Part shown: positions 30,538-39,391 of the stretch, piece by piece
Layout of the letters: the number at the start of each line of letters is the position of its first letter
Numbering within the stretch: position 1 is the stretch's first letter
Assembly (NCBI RefSeq): GCF_008017835.1
Contig: NZ_VRLT01000024.1
Coordinates: forward strand, 62,001-126,000
Length of the DNA stretch: 64,000 nt
Origin: Mesonia sp. HuA40
Lineage (GTDB): Bacteria; Bacteroidota; Bacteroidia; Flavobacteriales; Flavobacteriaceae
Reading direction: 5' to 3'
Made by a program: the position numbers and the translations under genes
Notes under the pieces: model-generated
What the model was told of the DNA's origin: nothing
Database searches by the model: none
What the model saw: only the letters and a program-made list of their open reading frames with translations

Positions 30538-31290
30538 ATGCAACAAAAAAATATTAGAGAATTTAATGGGCAGCAATATACCACACAAGAGGCTGCCGAA
30601 TGGTTAAAAGAACTAGACGACAGAACAAAGTCTAACGAAAATGGTTATAATTCTGTAGGAGAGTTGGTGGGTAAAGTGAAAGAAACAGAAGATAATATTG
30701 ATGAAATTTCTGAGGTAAAAAGTATATCAACAAATCTGCTAAACAAAGATTTATTTGTGTTAGATGAAGCGTATGACAATGTAGATGGTACTATTTTTGC
30801 ATCGGCAGGACGAGGTAGAACACATAAGTTAGATTGTTTACCAGGTCAAAATTACACTTTCACAGGAGGTAAAGCGGATTATTTATATGCATTATTCTGG
30901 GATTCCACAGACAACTTTCTATCCTCTGTAAATCTTTCTAGTGGAATAGATACCACTTTTACGCCTATTGCAAATGCTGCAAAAATGGCGTTTAATTTTG
31001 CTAATTCTGACGCATCAGATTATGTAGACACTTTGCAACTTAATGAAGGTGATCAGGTGCTTCCTTATGAGTCTTATAATAACTTGAGTAGAAAAATTAA
31101 GAAATCTGCCTTACCAAAATATATAGGCGGAGAAGCCTACGACCAAACCTTAAACACGACAGATAGTGTTGAATTTGCTAGTGTAAGGGTTTCTGGACTA
31201 GAATTAGATTTACCTACAAGCTCATCAGGTTTAGCTGCTGGTCAAGCTTGGGTTGATACATCGGCAGGAAATGTAATTAAAATTGTGTAA
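30538..31290 (+). CDS. Tail fibre protein
   Basis: A 250-residue protein with N-terminal helix, coiled region and a beta-rich body rich in N, S, T and G. The C-terminus DLPTSSSGLAAGQAWVDTSA then GNVIKIV is a recurrent ending of phage tail fibre proteins. It likely forms part of the host-recognition apparatus. It is followed after one base by the 493-residue gene. Confidence 0.6.
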   Translation: MQQKNIREFNGQQYTTQEAAEWLKELDDRTKSNENGYNSVGELVGKVKETEDNIDEISEVKSISTNLLNKDLFVLDEAYDNVDGTIFASAGRGRTHKLDCLPGQNYTFTGGKADYLYALFWDSTDNFLSSVNLSSGIDTTFTPIANAAKMAFNFANSDASDYVDTLQLNEGDQVLPYESYNNLSRKIKKSALPKYIGGEAYDQTLNTTDSVEFASVRVSGLELDLPTSSSGLAAGQAWVDTSAGNVIKIV

Positions 31291-31291
31291 A

Positions 31292-32764
31292 ATGAAAGTA
31301 GTATTTCTTCCAAAGAATAATGTAAGTGCTAAGGTGTGTAATTTTAAATGGGGAGCTAAAGCAGCTATAAGTCAATGTACAGATTTATATTCAACTCCTT
31401 CATCTAATGCTGCTGAAATGATAGGGTTGAAGTATAACATTAAGCCTACTTTTTTTATTCGTGTTCGTGATGCTAAACCTTTAGGGGAAAATGGTGTTGA
31501 AAGAACAGGTAGGTGTGGTTTTGGCGTTTATTTTCAAACATCGCAATGGCATAATGGCACAACGGTCGAAACTATTCCAGACTATTACAGTGCAACTTGG
31601 TCAAGTGCAGGTGCATCAGCTTTCGCAAATGTGATTGCTGGTAATTCTAAGCCTAATAGATACCCTAATCACGGTCAAGAGTTATATGATGTAAGTGGTG
31701 GGGTATATGGTTATGACTCTGTTAATCAAATTGCAGGCAGTAATAACCTAGATGAAATTAAACTTCTTGCTGAAGATTCTTCAAATGAGTTTTTTAAAAA
31801 AATCGGAAAAAACCCTTCATCTCTTAGCTATCAAAATGGAAAAAATGAATGCGCACCCTTTATGATTGATTATTTTTTGTTTGGCAGAAATTCCAATAGT
31901 ACTTCGCCAAGTGCAGATGGGCGAACAGCTTATGGTTATGATAAAAATAATAGTCAGTTTTTAGGATTTCCAAATCAAGCTTTTTCTCGATTAGACAGGA
32001 TTAATCAAGCAGCTACCACAAGGTTTTGGGATAATGGGAAAAATATAACACACGTTGAATCGCAAGTTGCTAAAGCAATTTTAGAAGGGGGTTGGTATAA
32101 CGATTTTATTCATTATCATAGCGCATATAGTCAAGGTACTTTTGATACCATTGAAAATATGTATAATGCGATTAATACGCAGATAGGCTCAGATTTAGTT
32201 TGGCGATGCAGTTATGGTGAGGCAGCAGAATATTTCTTTTTACGTGAAGCTATTGATTTAGTTGTAGCTAATGAAAAAGCAAATAAAATAAGGGTTTTTC
32301 TTAAAGTTTTAGAAACTTTTAATTTTTCTTTTGATAAAATAAACACTCCAATTAGTGTAGAAGTAGACCTAACAGGTACCTATTTACAAGGTAAGGAAGT
32401 TAAGTGCGCTCAAGGTACGGTTTTAAAAAGTTCTGCAAATAAAGTAGTGATTACCACAAGACTTAAAAATCTTACAAATGGAGTTTATTCTTTCGTGTTA
32501 GAAGAAAGTGCAGAAGATGTATCAATTAATTTGAATGTGCCAACGGCAACAAAATCTGTAAATGGTGATATAGTAACAATCACTACTGATTTGCCTACAA
32601 AAGCGGTTTTGTTTTCAAAAAATGATGCGACTGCATATAACTATCAAGTTAATGAAAGAATTAATGAGTTTTCTACAGAACATATTTTTGACATTTCTAA
32701 TTTAACAGGGGCTGTTGTAGGTTTTATCACCGCAAATGAACAATCAAATTTAATACAAATATAA
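31292..32764 (+). CDS. Large tail-associated protein, possible deacetylase-like fold
   Basis: A 490-residue protein (start at ATG 31292, one base after the previous stop). Residues about 15-50 (KWGAKAAISQCTDLYSTPSS, then KPTFFI) and the HYHSAYSQGTFDTIENM stretch resemble the outline of polysaccharide deacetylases, but the classic TFDDG metal motif is changed to QCTDL. The C-terminal 150 residues are beta-rich modules. It may be a tail spike acting on surface glycans or a receptor-binding protein with a dead enzyme fold. This is a low-certainty reading. Confidence 0.4.
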   Translation: MKVVFLPKNNVSAKVCNFKWGAKAAISQCTDLYSTPSSNAAEMIGLKYNIKPTFFIRVRDAKPLGENGVERTGRCGFGVYFQTSQWHNGTTVETIPDYYSATWSSAGASAFANVIAGNSKPNRYPNHGQELYDVSGGVYGYDSVNQIAGSNNLDEIKLLAEDSSNEFFKKIGKNPSSLSYQNGKNECAPFMIDYFLFGRNSNSTSPSADGRTAYGYDKNNSQFLGFPNQAFSRLDRINQAATTRFWDNGKNITHVESQVAKAILEGGWYNDFIHYHSAYSQGTFDTIENMYNAINTQIGSDLVWRCSYGEAAEYFFLREAIDLVVANEKANKIRVFLKVLETFNFSFDKINTPISVEVDLTGTYLQGKEVKCAQGTVLKSSANKVVITTRLKNLTNGVYSFVLEESAEDVSINLNVPTATKSVNGDIVTITTDLPTKAVLFSKNDATAYNYQVNERINEFSTEHIFDISNLTGAVVGFITANEQSNLIQI

Positions 32765-32765
32765 A

Positions 32766-33014
32766 ATGAAAACAATTCTTAAAAACATCGCTCAAGGCGG
32801 ATTGCTGCACGTAATAATAGCGGCAATACTATTCGCCATTTTTGAAAAAACAGAAGATACCCACGCTATAGCTGCAATTGTAAGTCTAGGCGCAATCATC
32901 ACCTACGTGATTATCAACTGGGTGAGAAACTACAGTAAAAACGGCTGGCACTACTTTCAAATGGGTGTAGGCGTTATTGCAGCAGCATTCATTATAATAA
33001 AAACTGTATTATGA
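32766..33014 (+). CDS. Small membrane protein, possible holin
   Basis: An 82-residue protein with probable membrane segments at about 10-26, 33-52 and 66-82. It starts just after the tail spike-like gene and overlaps the next membrane protein by four bases. Size, topology and place before the endolysin make holin or lysis regulator plausible. There is no named family match. Confidence 0.5.
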   Translation: MKTILKNIAQGGLLHVIIAAILFAIFEKTEDTHAIAAIVSLGAIITYVIINWVRNYSKNGWHYFQMGVGVIAAAFIIIKTVL

Positions 33015-33307
33015 AAAATTTTATCCGCGAAAGCATCGCAAAAATCAAAAAAGAACGCTGGCACTTGCACGCGTTAGTGGCCTTCTTAATTGCTTTATCA
33101 GCAAATGTGTTATTTCTATCTCCTTATAAGCCCTTTTATATGGCATTAGGAGTGGCATTCCCCGTATTTTTTCTATCGTGGTTCTGGGAAGAATACCACA
33201 AAAAAACAAGCAAAGCAAAGTTCTCGTGGAGCGATATAGGAGTCGGTACCTTGGTAGCCTTCCTATTCACGCTCTTATATCAATTAATAAAGCAGCACCT
33301 TTTTTAA
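33011..33307 (+). CDS. Second small membrane protein of the lysis region
   Basis: A 98-residue protein with three hydrophobic segments (about 20-36, 43-58 and 77-92) and a basic N-terminus. It is tandem to the preceding membrane protein. One of the two could be the holin and the other an antiholin, but the sequence does not decide it. Confidence 0.5.
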   Translation: MKNFIRESIAKIKKERWHLHALVAFLIALSANVLFLSPYKPFYMALGVAFPVFFLSWFWEEYHKKTSKAKFSWSDIGVGTLVAFLFTLLYQLIKQHLF

Positions 33308-33329
33308 GCTGCGCAAAAAACACCTAACA

Positions 33330-33713
33330 ATGAAATTCATCACAGAAAATTTAAGCGTATTGGTGCCCTACCTGGCATCTGTAGTAACCTTTTTTGGAGG
33401 TTACAAGCTTAGAAAAATTAAGTTAAAAACAAGCGAGGCAGATGCTTTGAGTAATATTCAAAAGGTATATGACACCCTAACCGAGCAGATAAAAGACGAA
33501 GTGGCAAATTTGCGTGATGACCTTAAAGAAGTGAAAAGCGAGAATAGAGATCAGCGCAAAGCTTTAATCTTATTGCAAGAAGATAACCGCAGTTTGCATA
33601 AGCAAATATCTAGCCTTATGAGCGAGAACAACGCCTTGAAGATGGAGTTGGCAAAATTGAGAAATGAAAACAAGCAGCTAGTAGAGCAGCTTCAAAAATA
33701 CAAGCGAAAATGA
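33330..33713 (+). CDS. Membrane-anchored coiled-coil protein
   Basis: A 127-residue protein with one N-terminal membrane segment (about 8-25, VLVPYLASVVTFFGGY) and a long coiled coil (about 35-125, with the heptads LRDDLKEVKSENRDQ). It overlaps the next small gene by four bases. In lysis regions such proteins can be i-spanin-like, but the probable one-piece spanin at 34257 makes this unnecessary. Function uncertain. Confidence 0.55.
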   Translation: MKFITENLSVLVPYLASVVTFFGGYKLRKIKLKTSEADALSNIQKVYDTLTEQIKDEVANLRDDLKEVKSENRDQRKALILLQEDNRSLHKQISSLMSENNALKMELAKLRNENKQLVEQLQKYKRK

Positions 33714-33856
33714 GTAATGAGAAAGCAATAGAAATTCTATCCGCAATGAACGCCTGGAGGCGAAACGATAGCGATGAGCCTAAACCAATGCCGTATAGCC
33801 CGAGTGAATTTGGAGAGGCTATAGATCACGCTATAGAAAAACTACAAGAGTTATGA
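33710..33856 (+). CDS. Tiny hypothetical protein (48 aa)
   Basis: A 48-codon gene (MSNEKAIEILSAMNAW). It overlaps both neighbours by four bases (ATGA at 33710 and 33853), which strongly suggests translation. No family recognised. Confidence 0.55.
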   Translation: MSNEKAIEILSAMNAWRRNDSDEPKPMPYSPSEFGEAIDHAIEKLQEL

Positions 33857-34263
33857 ATCTAAATCATCAAATTACAGAAAATTTCAAGCTTAGCGAATTT
33901 GTCTTAAGCGACTTCTATAATGATGAGCAGCAGCAAAGAGTAATTAATTCCTTGACCCCTCAAATTATTGCTAACATTCAGCAATTAGCAGAAAACTTGC
34001 AAACAATTAGAGATGAAATTAATGCGCCTATTTCAATTAATATAGCTTTTAGGCCAGTATGGTGGGAGCACTTGCAAGGGCGCAGCGGTAGGAGTCAGCA
34101 CACCCTAGGCAAGGCCGCTGATATTGTTTGTTCATTGCTGCCTAGCGAGTTAAGAAAAGTGATCTTTAGACTTATTAAAGAACGTAAAATTAAGAATGGC
34201 GGTGTAGGCTCTTACAGAACCTTCACGCATTATGACATTAGAGAAACCCCAGCAAGATGGTAA
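33853..34263 (+). CDS. Endolysin, M15-family peptidase
   Basis: A 136-residue peptidase that should cut peptidoglycan cross-links during lysis. The zinc motif SQHTLGKAADI gives H83 and D90, and THYDIR gives H126, the classical M15 HxxxxxxD..H set. There is no signal peptide, so it needs a holin. It overlaps the spanin gene by seven bases. Confidence 0.85.
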   Translation: MNLNHQITENFKLSEFVLSDFYNDEQQQRVINSLTPQIIANIQQLAENLQTIRDEINAPISINIAFRPVWWEHLQGRSGRSQHTLGKAADIVCSLLPSELRKVIFRLIKERKIKNGGVGSYRTFTHYDIRETPARW

Positions 34264-34751
34264 GAATCATAAAAATAATACTACTTATTTTGGCCGCTGT
34301 GGTCTTAACCTCCTGCCGGAGTAAAAAAGTAGTAAGCGAAGAGCGCGAAGTAGTGAAAGTAGACACTATCTTTCAAGAAAAAAAAGTGGTAGATACCCTT
34401 ATTGTAGAAAAAGTTAAGGAGGTAACCAAGCCCGTATATTTTGAAACAAAAATACCTTGCAACGAGAACCAAAGCGGAAAAATAGGCAGCGGTGAGCATT
34501 ACACAGAATACGAGATAAAAGATGGTGAGCTGTACTTGAAAACAAATATAGATAGCCTAGTAAATAGCAAAGAAGCTTACTACCGGTCAAAATTTGTAGC
34601 AGACAGTATAAGCATAAGAAAGCAATTAGAAGAAAAATACAGCTCCCAAGAACGTATAAAAGTGTACGTTTACCCTTGGTGGGTCTGGTTACTCGGCGCA
34701 GGAATGTTAATCTTTGCCGTGCTGTGGGTCCGCTCCAAATTTTTGCCGTAA
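34257..34751 (+). CDS. Probable unimolecular spanin
   Basis: A 164-residue protein with both an N-terminal lipoprotein signal (lipobox LTSC, C20) and a C-terminal membrane helix (about 142-160, WWVWLLGAGMLIFAVLWV). Between them is a charged periplasmic stretch. Outer-membrane lipid anchor plus inner-membrane helix in one chain is the topology of u-spanins such as T1 gp11. Directly after the endolysin gene. Confidence 0.65.
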   Translation: MVRIIKIILLILAAVVLTSCRSKKVVSEEREVVKVDTIFQEKKVVDTLIVEKVKEVTKPVYFETKIPCNENQSGKIGSGEHYTEYEIKDGELYLKTNIDSLVNSKEAYYRSKFVADSISIRKQLEEKYSSQERIKVYVYPWWVWLLGAGMLIFAVLWVRSKFLP

Positions 34752-34760
34752 ATTTATATA

Positions 34761-34847
34761 TGCTAGAAATAATCTTATATATAATCGGTTGGCTATTTGG
34801 TCTTTGGGTGTTATCTAACCTTAAAAACATTTATAAAAAATGGTAAT
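34761..34847 (+). CDS. Tiny membrane peptide (28 aa)
   Basis: A 28-codon frame, MLEIILYIIGWLFGLWVLSN and a short basic end. It is one membrane helix. It lies nine bases after the spanin stop and overlaps the next gene by eight bases. Could be a lysis helper peptide; coding status is probable but not certain. Confidence 0.4.
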
Positions 34848-35616
34848 AGATATTAAAATTCCGCAAAGCTGGGATGATCTTACAGAAAGTCAATTAAGAC
34901 AAATAGCATTAAACCTTGAGCAATTTCGAGAAATGCCAGAGAGCTTTCAAAAATCAGCTAAAGGCATCAACCGCTTGTATGCAAAAATCATAAAAACCTT
35001 ATTGTCAAAAAACAATTTCATAAAGCGTTATTTTGCTTTTAGGCAAATACCCCCAGCAAATTACTTAGATCATTTAAACTTTGTGCTTTTGCAAAACAAC
35101 CGCCAAAAATTTCCTTCGGCTTTTTACATAGCGGCAAAAAAATACGTTGGTCCTTCACCAAGGTTACAAAACCTAACAATCAAAGAATTTTCTTTTGCAG
35201 ATGCAATGTATTATCAGTATAAAAAAACACAAAACATTCATTTTCTTAATTTATTATGCGCAACGCTTTATCGCCCGGTAGACAAGTTAGACACATCAGG
35301 CATAGACAAAAGAAAGCCTTTTAACAAGATTACCACCCAGCAAGCTGCACCAAAAATTAGCCGCCTATTACACAGTAAAAAACTAGCAATTTTATATGCT
35401 TATGAAGGCTCTAGAAATTATATAGTAAGCCTATACCCTAGCATATTTCCAAAATCAGAAACTACACAAGAAGAAGCTTACACGCCTTTTGGTAAACTAT
35501 TACATTATAAAATAGGCTTTGACCCATATAAGATTAAAGATACAGAAATGCTTAACCTACATGATTTTTTTAGCATATATGAGAATGAATTGAAAGAACT
35601 TCAAAACCAAAAGTAA
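34840..35616 (+). CDS. Hypothetical tail-region protein
   Basis: A 258-residue protein starting MVIDIKIPQSWDDLTESQLRQ and helical in most parts. Proteins of this type precede the tail completion gene in flavobacterial phages, and a tail assembly role is plausible. It overlaps its neighbours by a few bases on both sides. Confidence 0.5.
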   Translation: MVIDIKIPQSWDDLTESQLRQIALNLEQFREMPESFQKSAKGINRLYAKIIKTLLSKNNFIKRYFAFRQIPPANYLDHLNFVLLQNNRQKFPSAFYIAAKKYVGPSPRLQNLTIKEFSFADAMYYQYKKTQNIHFLNLLCATLYRPVDKLDTSGIDKRKPFNKITTQQAAPKISRLLHSKKLAILYAYEGSRNYIVSLYPSIFPKSETTQEEAYTPFGKLLHYKIGFDPYKIKDTEMLNLHDFFSIYENELKELQNQK

Positions 35617-36119
35617 TGAGACCTACGCACAAACCTATTATAGACTACCTAGAAAATCTAAACAAGCAGTTGGTAGATTTTCAAGAAGACTCTTTCTTTA
35701 GAGTAGACCTAGATGAGCTTTTTGGTGCCTTTCGCTCGGGTATTAGCTTACCTTGTATGACCGTAGAATCACCAGAGGCAGATGCAGCAAATAGCACAGT
35801 AAGCGCATCAGCAATTGCTCGTCATCCCGCTTTTACAATTTTACAAGCCCCACAAAATGGTAATTTTGCAGAGCAAAACACAATGTTAGATCAATGCGAA
35901 CAAATAGGCCTAAAGATTATAGCAAGAATGCGCCTAGATGCCAGTAACCCAGAAACTATAATATATAACAAGTTTAAAGCCAATAGCGTGAAATATGTAA
36001 AGGTAGGTCCTATTTTTAATGAGCAACTTTACGGCTACCGCTTTAGCTTTACTTTAGAAGATAATGAGCCACTTAAAGTAGATGCAGCAGATTGGCTAGA
36101 CTTACAAACTACCTGCTAA
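35616..36119 (+). CDS. Probable tail completion protein
   Basis: A 167-residue protein with a mixed alpha/beta sequence (LPCMTVESPEA, YVKVGPIFNEQLYGYRFSFTLED) that fits small tail terminator or completion proteins. It overlaps the previous gene by one base and ends the operon at a terminator. No named motif supports it, so the role is a guess from size and position. Confidence 0.4.
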   Translation: MRPTHKPIIDYLENLNKQLVDFQEDSFFRVDLDELFGAFRSGISLPCMTVESPEADAANSTVSASAIARHPAFTILQAPQNGNFAEQNTMLDQCEQIGLKIIARMRLDASNPETIIYNKFKANSVKYVKVGPIFNEQLYGYRFSFTLEDNEPLKVDAADWLDLQTTC

Positions 36120-36123
36120 ATAA

Positions 36124-36146
36124 GCCCCGTTTACACGGGGTTTTTT
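36124..36146 (+). terminator. Intrinsic terminator
   Basis: GCCCCGT/ACGGGG with a TTAC loop and a T6 run directly after the tail completion gene, followed at once by a TGTCC promoter motif. Confidence 0.85.
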
Positions 36147-36148
36147 AA

Positions 36149-36184
36149 TGTCCTTTTTTTACACCCCTACTCTTGCCAAATTGC
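36149..36184 (+). promoter_or_regulatory. TGTCC-T7 late promoter motif, copy 5
   Basis: TGTCCTTTTTTT starts at 36149, and ATTG starts at 36180, 31 bases later; the start codon at 36199 follows after 15 bases with an A-rich leader. It precedes the tape measure operon. Confidence 0.6.
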
Positions 36185-36198
36185 TTAAAAATAGCAGA

Positions 36199-36693
36199 AT
36201 GGCCAGAAATCCAGAACAGCAAAAAATATACAATAAAGAACGCTACATTGGTCGTAAAGCGGCAAAAATGGCGCAAGACTATGTGTTGCAGCTGCTCAAG
36301 CAGCAATTACACATTCGCAATCAAGGTGACCCCAAAAAAAATATAAAACCCATTCTAGAAGCCACAAAAGTGCGTGCAAAAATGGGTAACTATCGCTTAT
36401 TGGGTTTAAATTTCACTTCTTCAAAAATTGGTTTTATTCTGCATTACGGCCACGTTGGTACAAGGGGCGCTTCAACCGTAATTTTAGAGGCACAGCGCTA
36501 CCATAAAAACGCTACCCAAAGAAAGGCTACCCAAGTAGACCTGCCAGCAAAAGAATTCTACAATAATATTTATGCAAAATCTGGTGCATTAGACTATCTC
36601 GTGAAAGCACTCGCAGAAACCAGAATAGATGCTATTAAAGCAACTGTAAATAGTCTAGTAGTACAACTTAACACTCAAGAAAATGGCAGTTAA
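36199..36693 (+). CDS. Hypothetical minor tail protein
   Basis: A 164-residue basic protein (MARNPEQQKIYNKERYIGRK). I use ATG 36199 because the frame upstream to 36148 consists of the promoter motif itself. It overlaps the tape measure gene by 11 bases. Its place before the tape measure gene suggests a tail assembly or minor tail role, which is inference. Confidence 0.5.
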   Translation: MARNPEQQKIYNKERYIGRKAAKMAQDYVLQLLKQQLHIRNQGDPKKNIKPILEATKVRAKMGNYRLLGLNFTSSKIGFILHYGHVGTRGASTVILEAQRYHKNATQRKATQVDLPAKEFYNNIYAKSGALDYLVKALAETRIDAIKATVNSLVVQLNTQENGS

Positions 36694-39391
36694 TAACTCG
36701 CAATTTAATCTTACCATACGCGTAAATGGCAAAGAAGTAAAAAATACGCTTAATGGCGTAGGCAAAGAACTAAGGTCTTTGCGCGCCCGTACAAAAAATT
36801 TAACCGAGGGGACAGAAGAATGGTATAAGGCCAATAAAGAATTGGCAAAAACCGAGAAGATATATGATGATCTTAAGAAGAACCAACGCGAACTTTTAAA
36901 CGAGACGAAAAAAAGCATCGCCGCTCAAGAAGATCAAAATGCCGCTTTCGCTGATTTTTCAGATAATGTAGGTCAAGCTTTTGCAGCCCTAAGAACGGGT
37001 GATTTAGTAGGTTTTAGAGCTGCAATGTTAGGAGTTGCAGGAGGCCTAAAGGCAGCAACAAAAGCAGGTCTTGCGTTTATAGCAACACCTATAGGGGCAA
37101 CCATCGCGGCGCTGGGTACAATTGCCTTTGCCACCAAAAAATGGTTTGATTACAACAAGGCGGTGAGCCAAACCATTAAACTCACAGAGCAGCTTACAGA
37201 TTTTAGCGGTGAGCGGCTTTCGCAATACAGAGCATCTGTACAAGCCACGGCAGATACTTTTGATAAAGATTTTAACGATGTGTTAAGAGCCGCCAACAAC
37301 CTTTCAAAACAGATGGGTATTACTCAAGAAGAATCGCTTGAGCTCATTAATCAAGGTTTTGTGAGGGGCGCAGATGCGCAAAACGATTTCTTAGACAAGG
37401 TAAAAGAATATCCTGTACAATTTAAGAATGCCGGATACTCTGCACAAGATTTTATAGATATTGCCACCCAAGAAGCAACTGGTGGCATATATGGTGATAA
37501 GCTTTTAGACGCCATTAAAGAGGCAGATTTATCGCTAAAGGAGTTTACAAACACACAGCGCGAAGCACTAGAGAACGCATTTGGAAAAAAGTTTGCAGAC
37601 GAAATGGCAAAAGGTTTAAGCGAGGGTAGCATCACCACACGAGATGCCCTTAACCTAATTATGCAAAAGTCTGATGAAATGGGGCTCAACCTGCAGCAAA
37701 AACAACAATTAGTTGCAGATGTCTTTAAAGGTGCGGGTGAAGATGCAGGAGGTTTTGAAGAAATTCTTAACCAAATAAACGAAGCCTTTTCAGAACAAAA
37801 TAAAGAGCTAAGCGAGACAGAGCGCAGCACACAACGCCTTGTCACCGCAAATAAAGAATATGAGCAAGCATTAGCCAGCCTTTTTGATGCTTCGCAGTCT
37901 GGTTTTCCCGCTATGCTCAACAACCTAAAGTCTATTGGTACAGAAATTTCCACCAATATACTTACAGGAATTAAAAGAATGTTCACCGGTATAGAACAGC
38001 TTAAGCAGCAAGCCGGTTTAAAGGGGCAAAGTGATGCCGTTAAACAAATTGTTGAGAACACTAAAGAATTTGGCACCACATTCGCCGAAGAGGCTCAAAT
38101 ACAAATGGATGCCACCGCTAAAAATATTGAGCGGTTATCAAAAAAAGTGCAAGAGCAAAAAGATAGTTGGTTTGGTTCTTCTAAAAAATATGAAGAAGAG
38201 CTCGCCGAACAAAAAGCCTATTTTGAAGAACTTAAATTAATAGCCCAGGGAGAAAGCCAAGAGCTGCAAGTTTATCTAGATGAAATTAAATTTGGAGAAA
38301 GCAACACCGGTACTTATACACCAACTCAAGATAAAAACAAAGAAAAAGCTGATAAGAAGGCAGAGAAAGAAGAGCAGGATAAACTAGACAGAATAAGAAG
38401 ATTTGAAAAGCTAAAAAAAGCTTTATTAAATGAAATTGAATTACAAAATGAAGAGGAAGAGCAAGCAAAAGAAGAGTTAAAGGAGGAGCAGCGTTATGAA
38501 AAAGAACAAGCCGCACTAGAGGATTTAAAGTTAACAAAAGAAGAGCAAGATGCCCTGTTGGAGTTGATGGAAGAGAGCCACCAAAACAGAATGTTGGCCA
38601 TACAAGAAAAATTCCAAGAAAAAAGAACAGCAGAAAATCAAAAGTTTTATGATGATCTTATTGCAGCTCAAGAAAACTTAGAGGCAGCAAAGAGCAACGC
38701 CATGGCGATTGGTATATCAAATTTAAAAAACTTCTTTGGAGATTTTGAAGGTATATACAAAGCGTTATTTTTACTTGAAAAAGGATTAGCTATTGGCGAA
38801 ATTATCACCAATTCATCAAAGGCAATTGCCGTGGCAAAAGCCAACCTAGCTACCATACCCGCATTTTTACCACCCGGTATACCAAACCCTGCCTTTGCTT
38901 TAGCAGCTGCTACAACTTCAAGTCAAATATTAGCTACCAAAATTACCGCTGCAACTCAGATTGCCTCAATCGCTGGCCAAACCCTAACAGGATTTGCAGA
39001 TGGTGGTTTTACAGATATGTTTGGTCAAGGCTATAAAGACGCTACAGGCCACGAAGTAGCCGGTGTTGTACATACAGGCGAGTATGTGGTGCCAAAAGTT
39101 GTGCGGCAAGACCCAGAGGTTCCGCAAATTCTTAATTACTTAGAAACCAAAAGAAAAAAGAAATTAGGATTGTATGCAACTGGTGGTGAAACCAATCAAA
39201 GTACTTCATCTTCAAATCAAGATTATATAGATAATAATAATATGCTAATGCAAATGATGCAAGCATTTATGAATAAACTAGATCAACCACTAGAAGCCCC
39301 TATTTATTTTGGTCCAGAAGCCGAATTAAAAAGACAAGAGCAACAAAAAAAACTAGAACAAATTATAAATAACTCAAAAATTAAAAAATAA
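36683..39391 (+). CDS. Tail tape measure protein
   Basis: A 902-residue protein that sets tail length. It has a helical N-terminus (TIRVNGKEVKNTLNGVGKEL), a membrane-active stretch at about 110-155 (glycine- and alanine-rich, GFRAAMLGVAGGL and GATIAALGTIAFAT), long coiled coils at 480-660 and a hydrophobic segment at about 680-780. This order is typical of siphophage tape measures. It overlaps the next gene by one base. Confidence 0.9.
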   Translation: MAVNNSQFNLTIRVNGKEVKNTLNGVGKELRSLRARTKNLTEGTEEWYKANKELAKTEKIYDDLKKNQRELLNETKKSIAAQEDQNAAFADFSDNVGQAFAALRTGDLVGFRAAMLGVAGGLKAATKAGLAFIATPIGATIAALGTIAFATKKWFDYNKAVSQTIKLTEQLTDFSGERLSQYRASVQATADTFDKDFNDVLRAANNLSKQMGITQEESLELINQGFVRGADAQNDFLDKVKEYPVQFKNAGYSAQDFIDIATQEATGGIYGDKLLDAIKEADLSLKEFTNTQREALENAFGKKFADEMAKGLSEGSITTRDALNLIMQKSDEMGLNLQQKQQLVADVFKGAGEDAGGFEEILNQINEAFSEQNKELSETERSTQRLVTANKEYEQALASLFDASQSGFPAMLNNLKSIGTEISTNILTGIKRMFTGIEQLKQQAGLKGQSDAVKQIVENTKEFGTTFAEEAQIQMDATAKNIERLSKKVQEQKDSWFGSSKKYEEELAEQKAYFEELKLIAQGESQELQVYLDEIKFGESNTGTYTPTQDKNKEKADKKAEKEEQDKLDRIRRFEKLKKALLNEIELQNEEEEQAKEELKEEQRYEKEQAALEDLKLTKEEQDALLELMEESHQNRMLAIQEKFQEKRTAENQKFYDDLIAAQENLEAAKSNAMAIGISNLKNFFGDFEGIYKALFLLEKGLAIGEIITNSSKAIAVAKANLATIPAFLPPGIPNPAFALAAATTSSQILATKITAATQIASIAGQTLTGFADGGFTDMFGQGYKDATGHEVAGVVHTGEYVVPKVVRQDPEVPQILNYLETKRKKKLGLYATGGETNQSTSSSNQDYIDNNNMLMQMMQAFMNKLDQPLEAPIYFGPEAELKRQEQQKKLEQIINNSKIKK

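Noticed and set aside
37351-38079. A long minus-strand frame inside the tape measure gene
   Set aside because: It is a shadow of the tape measure reading frame with serine/cysteine-rich composition and no leader.
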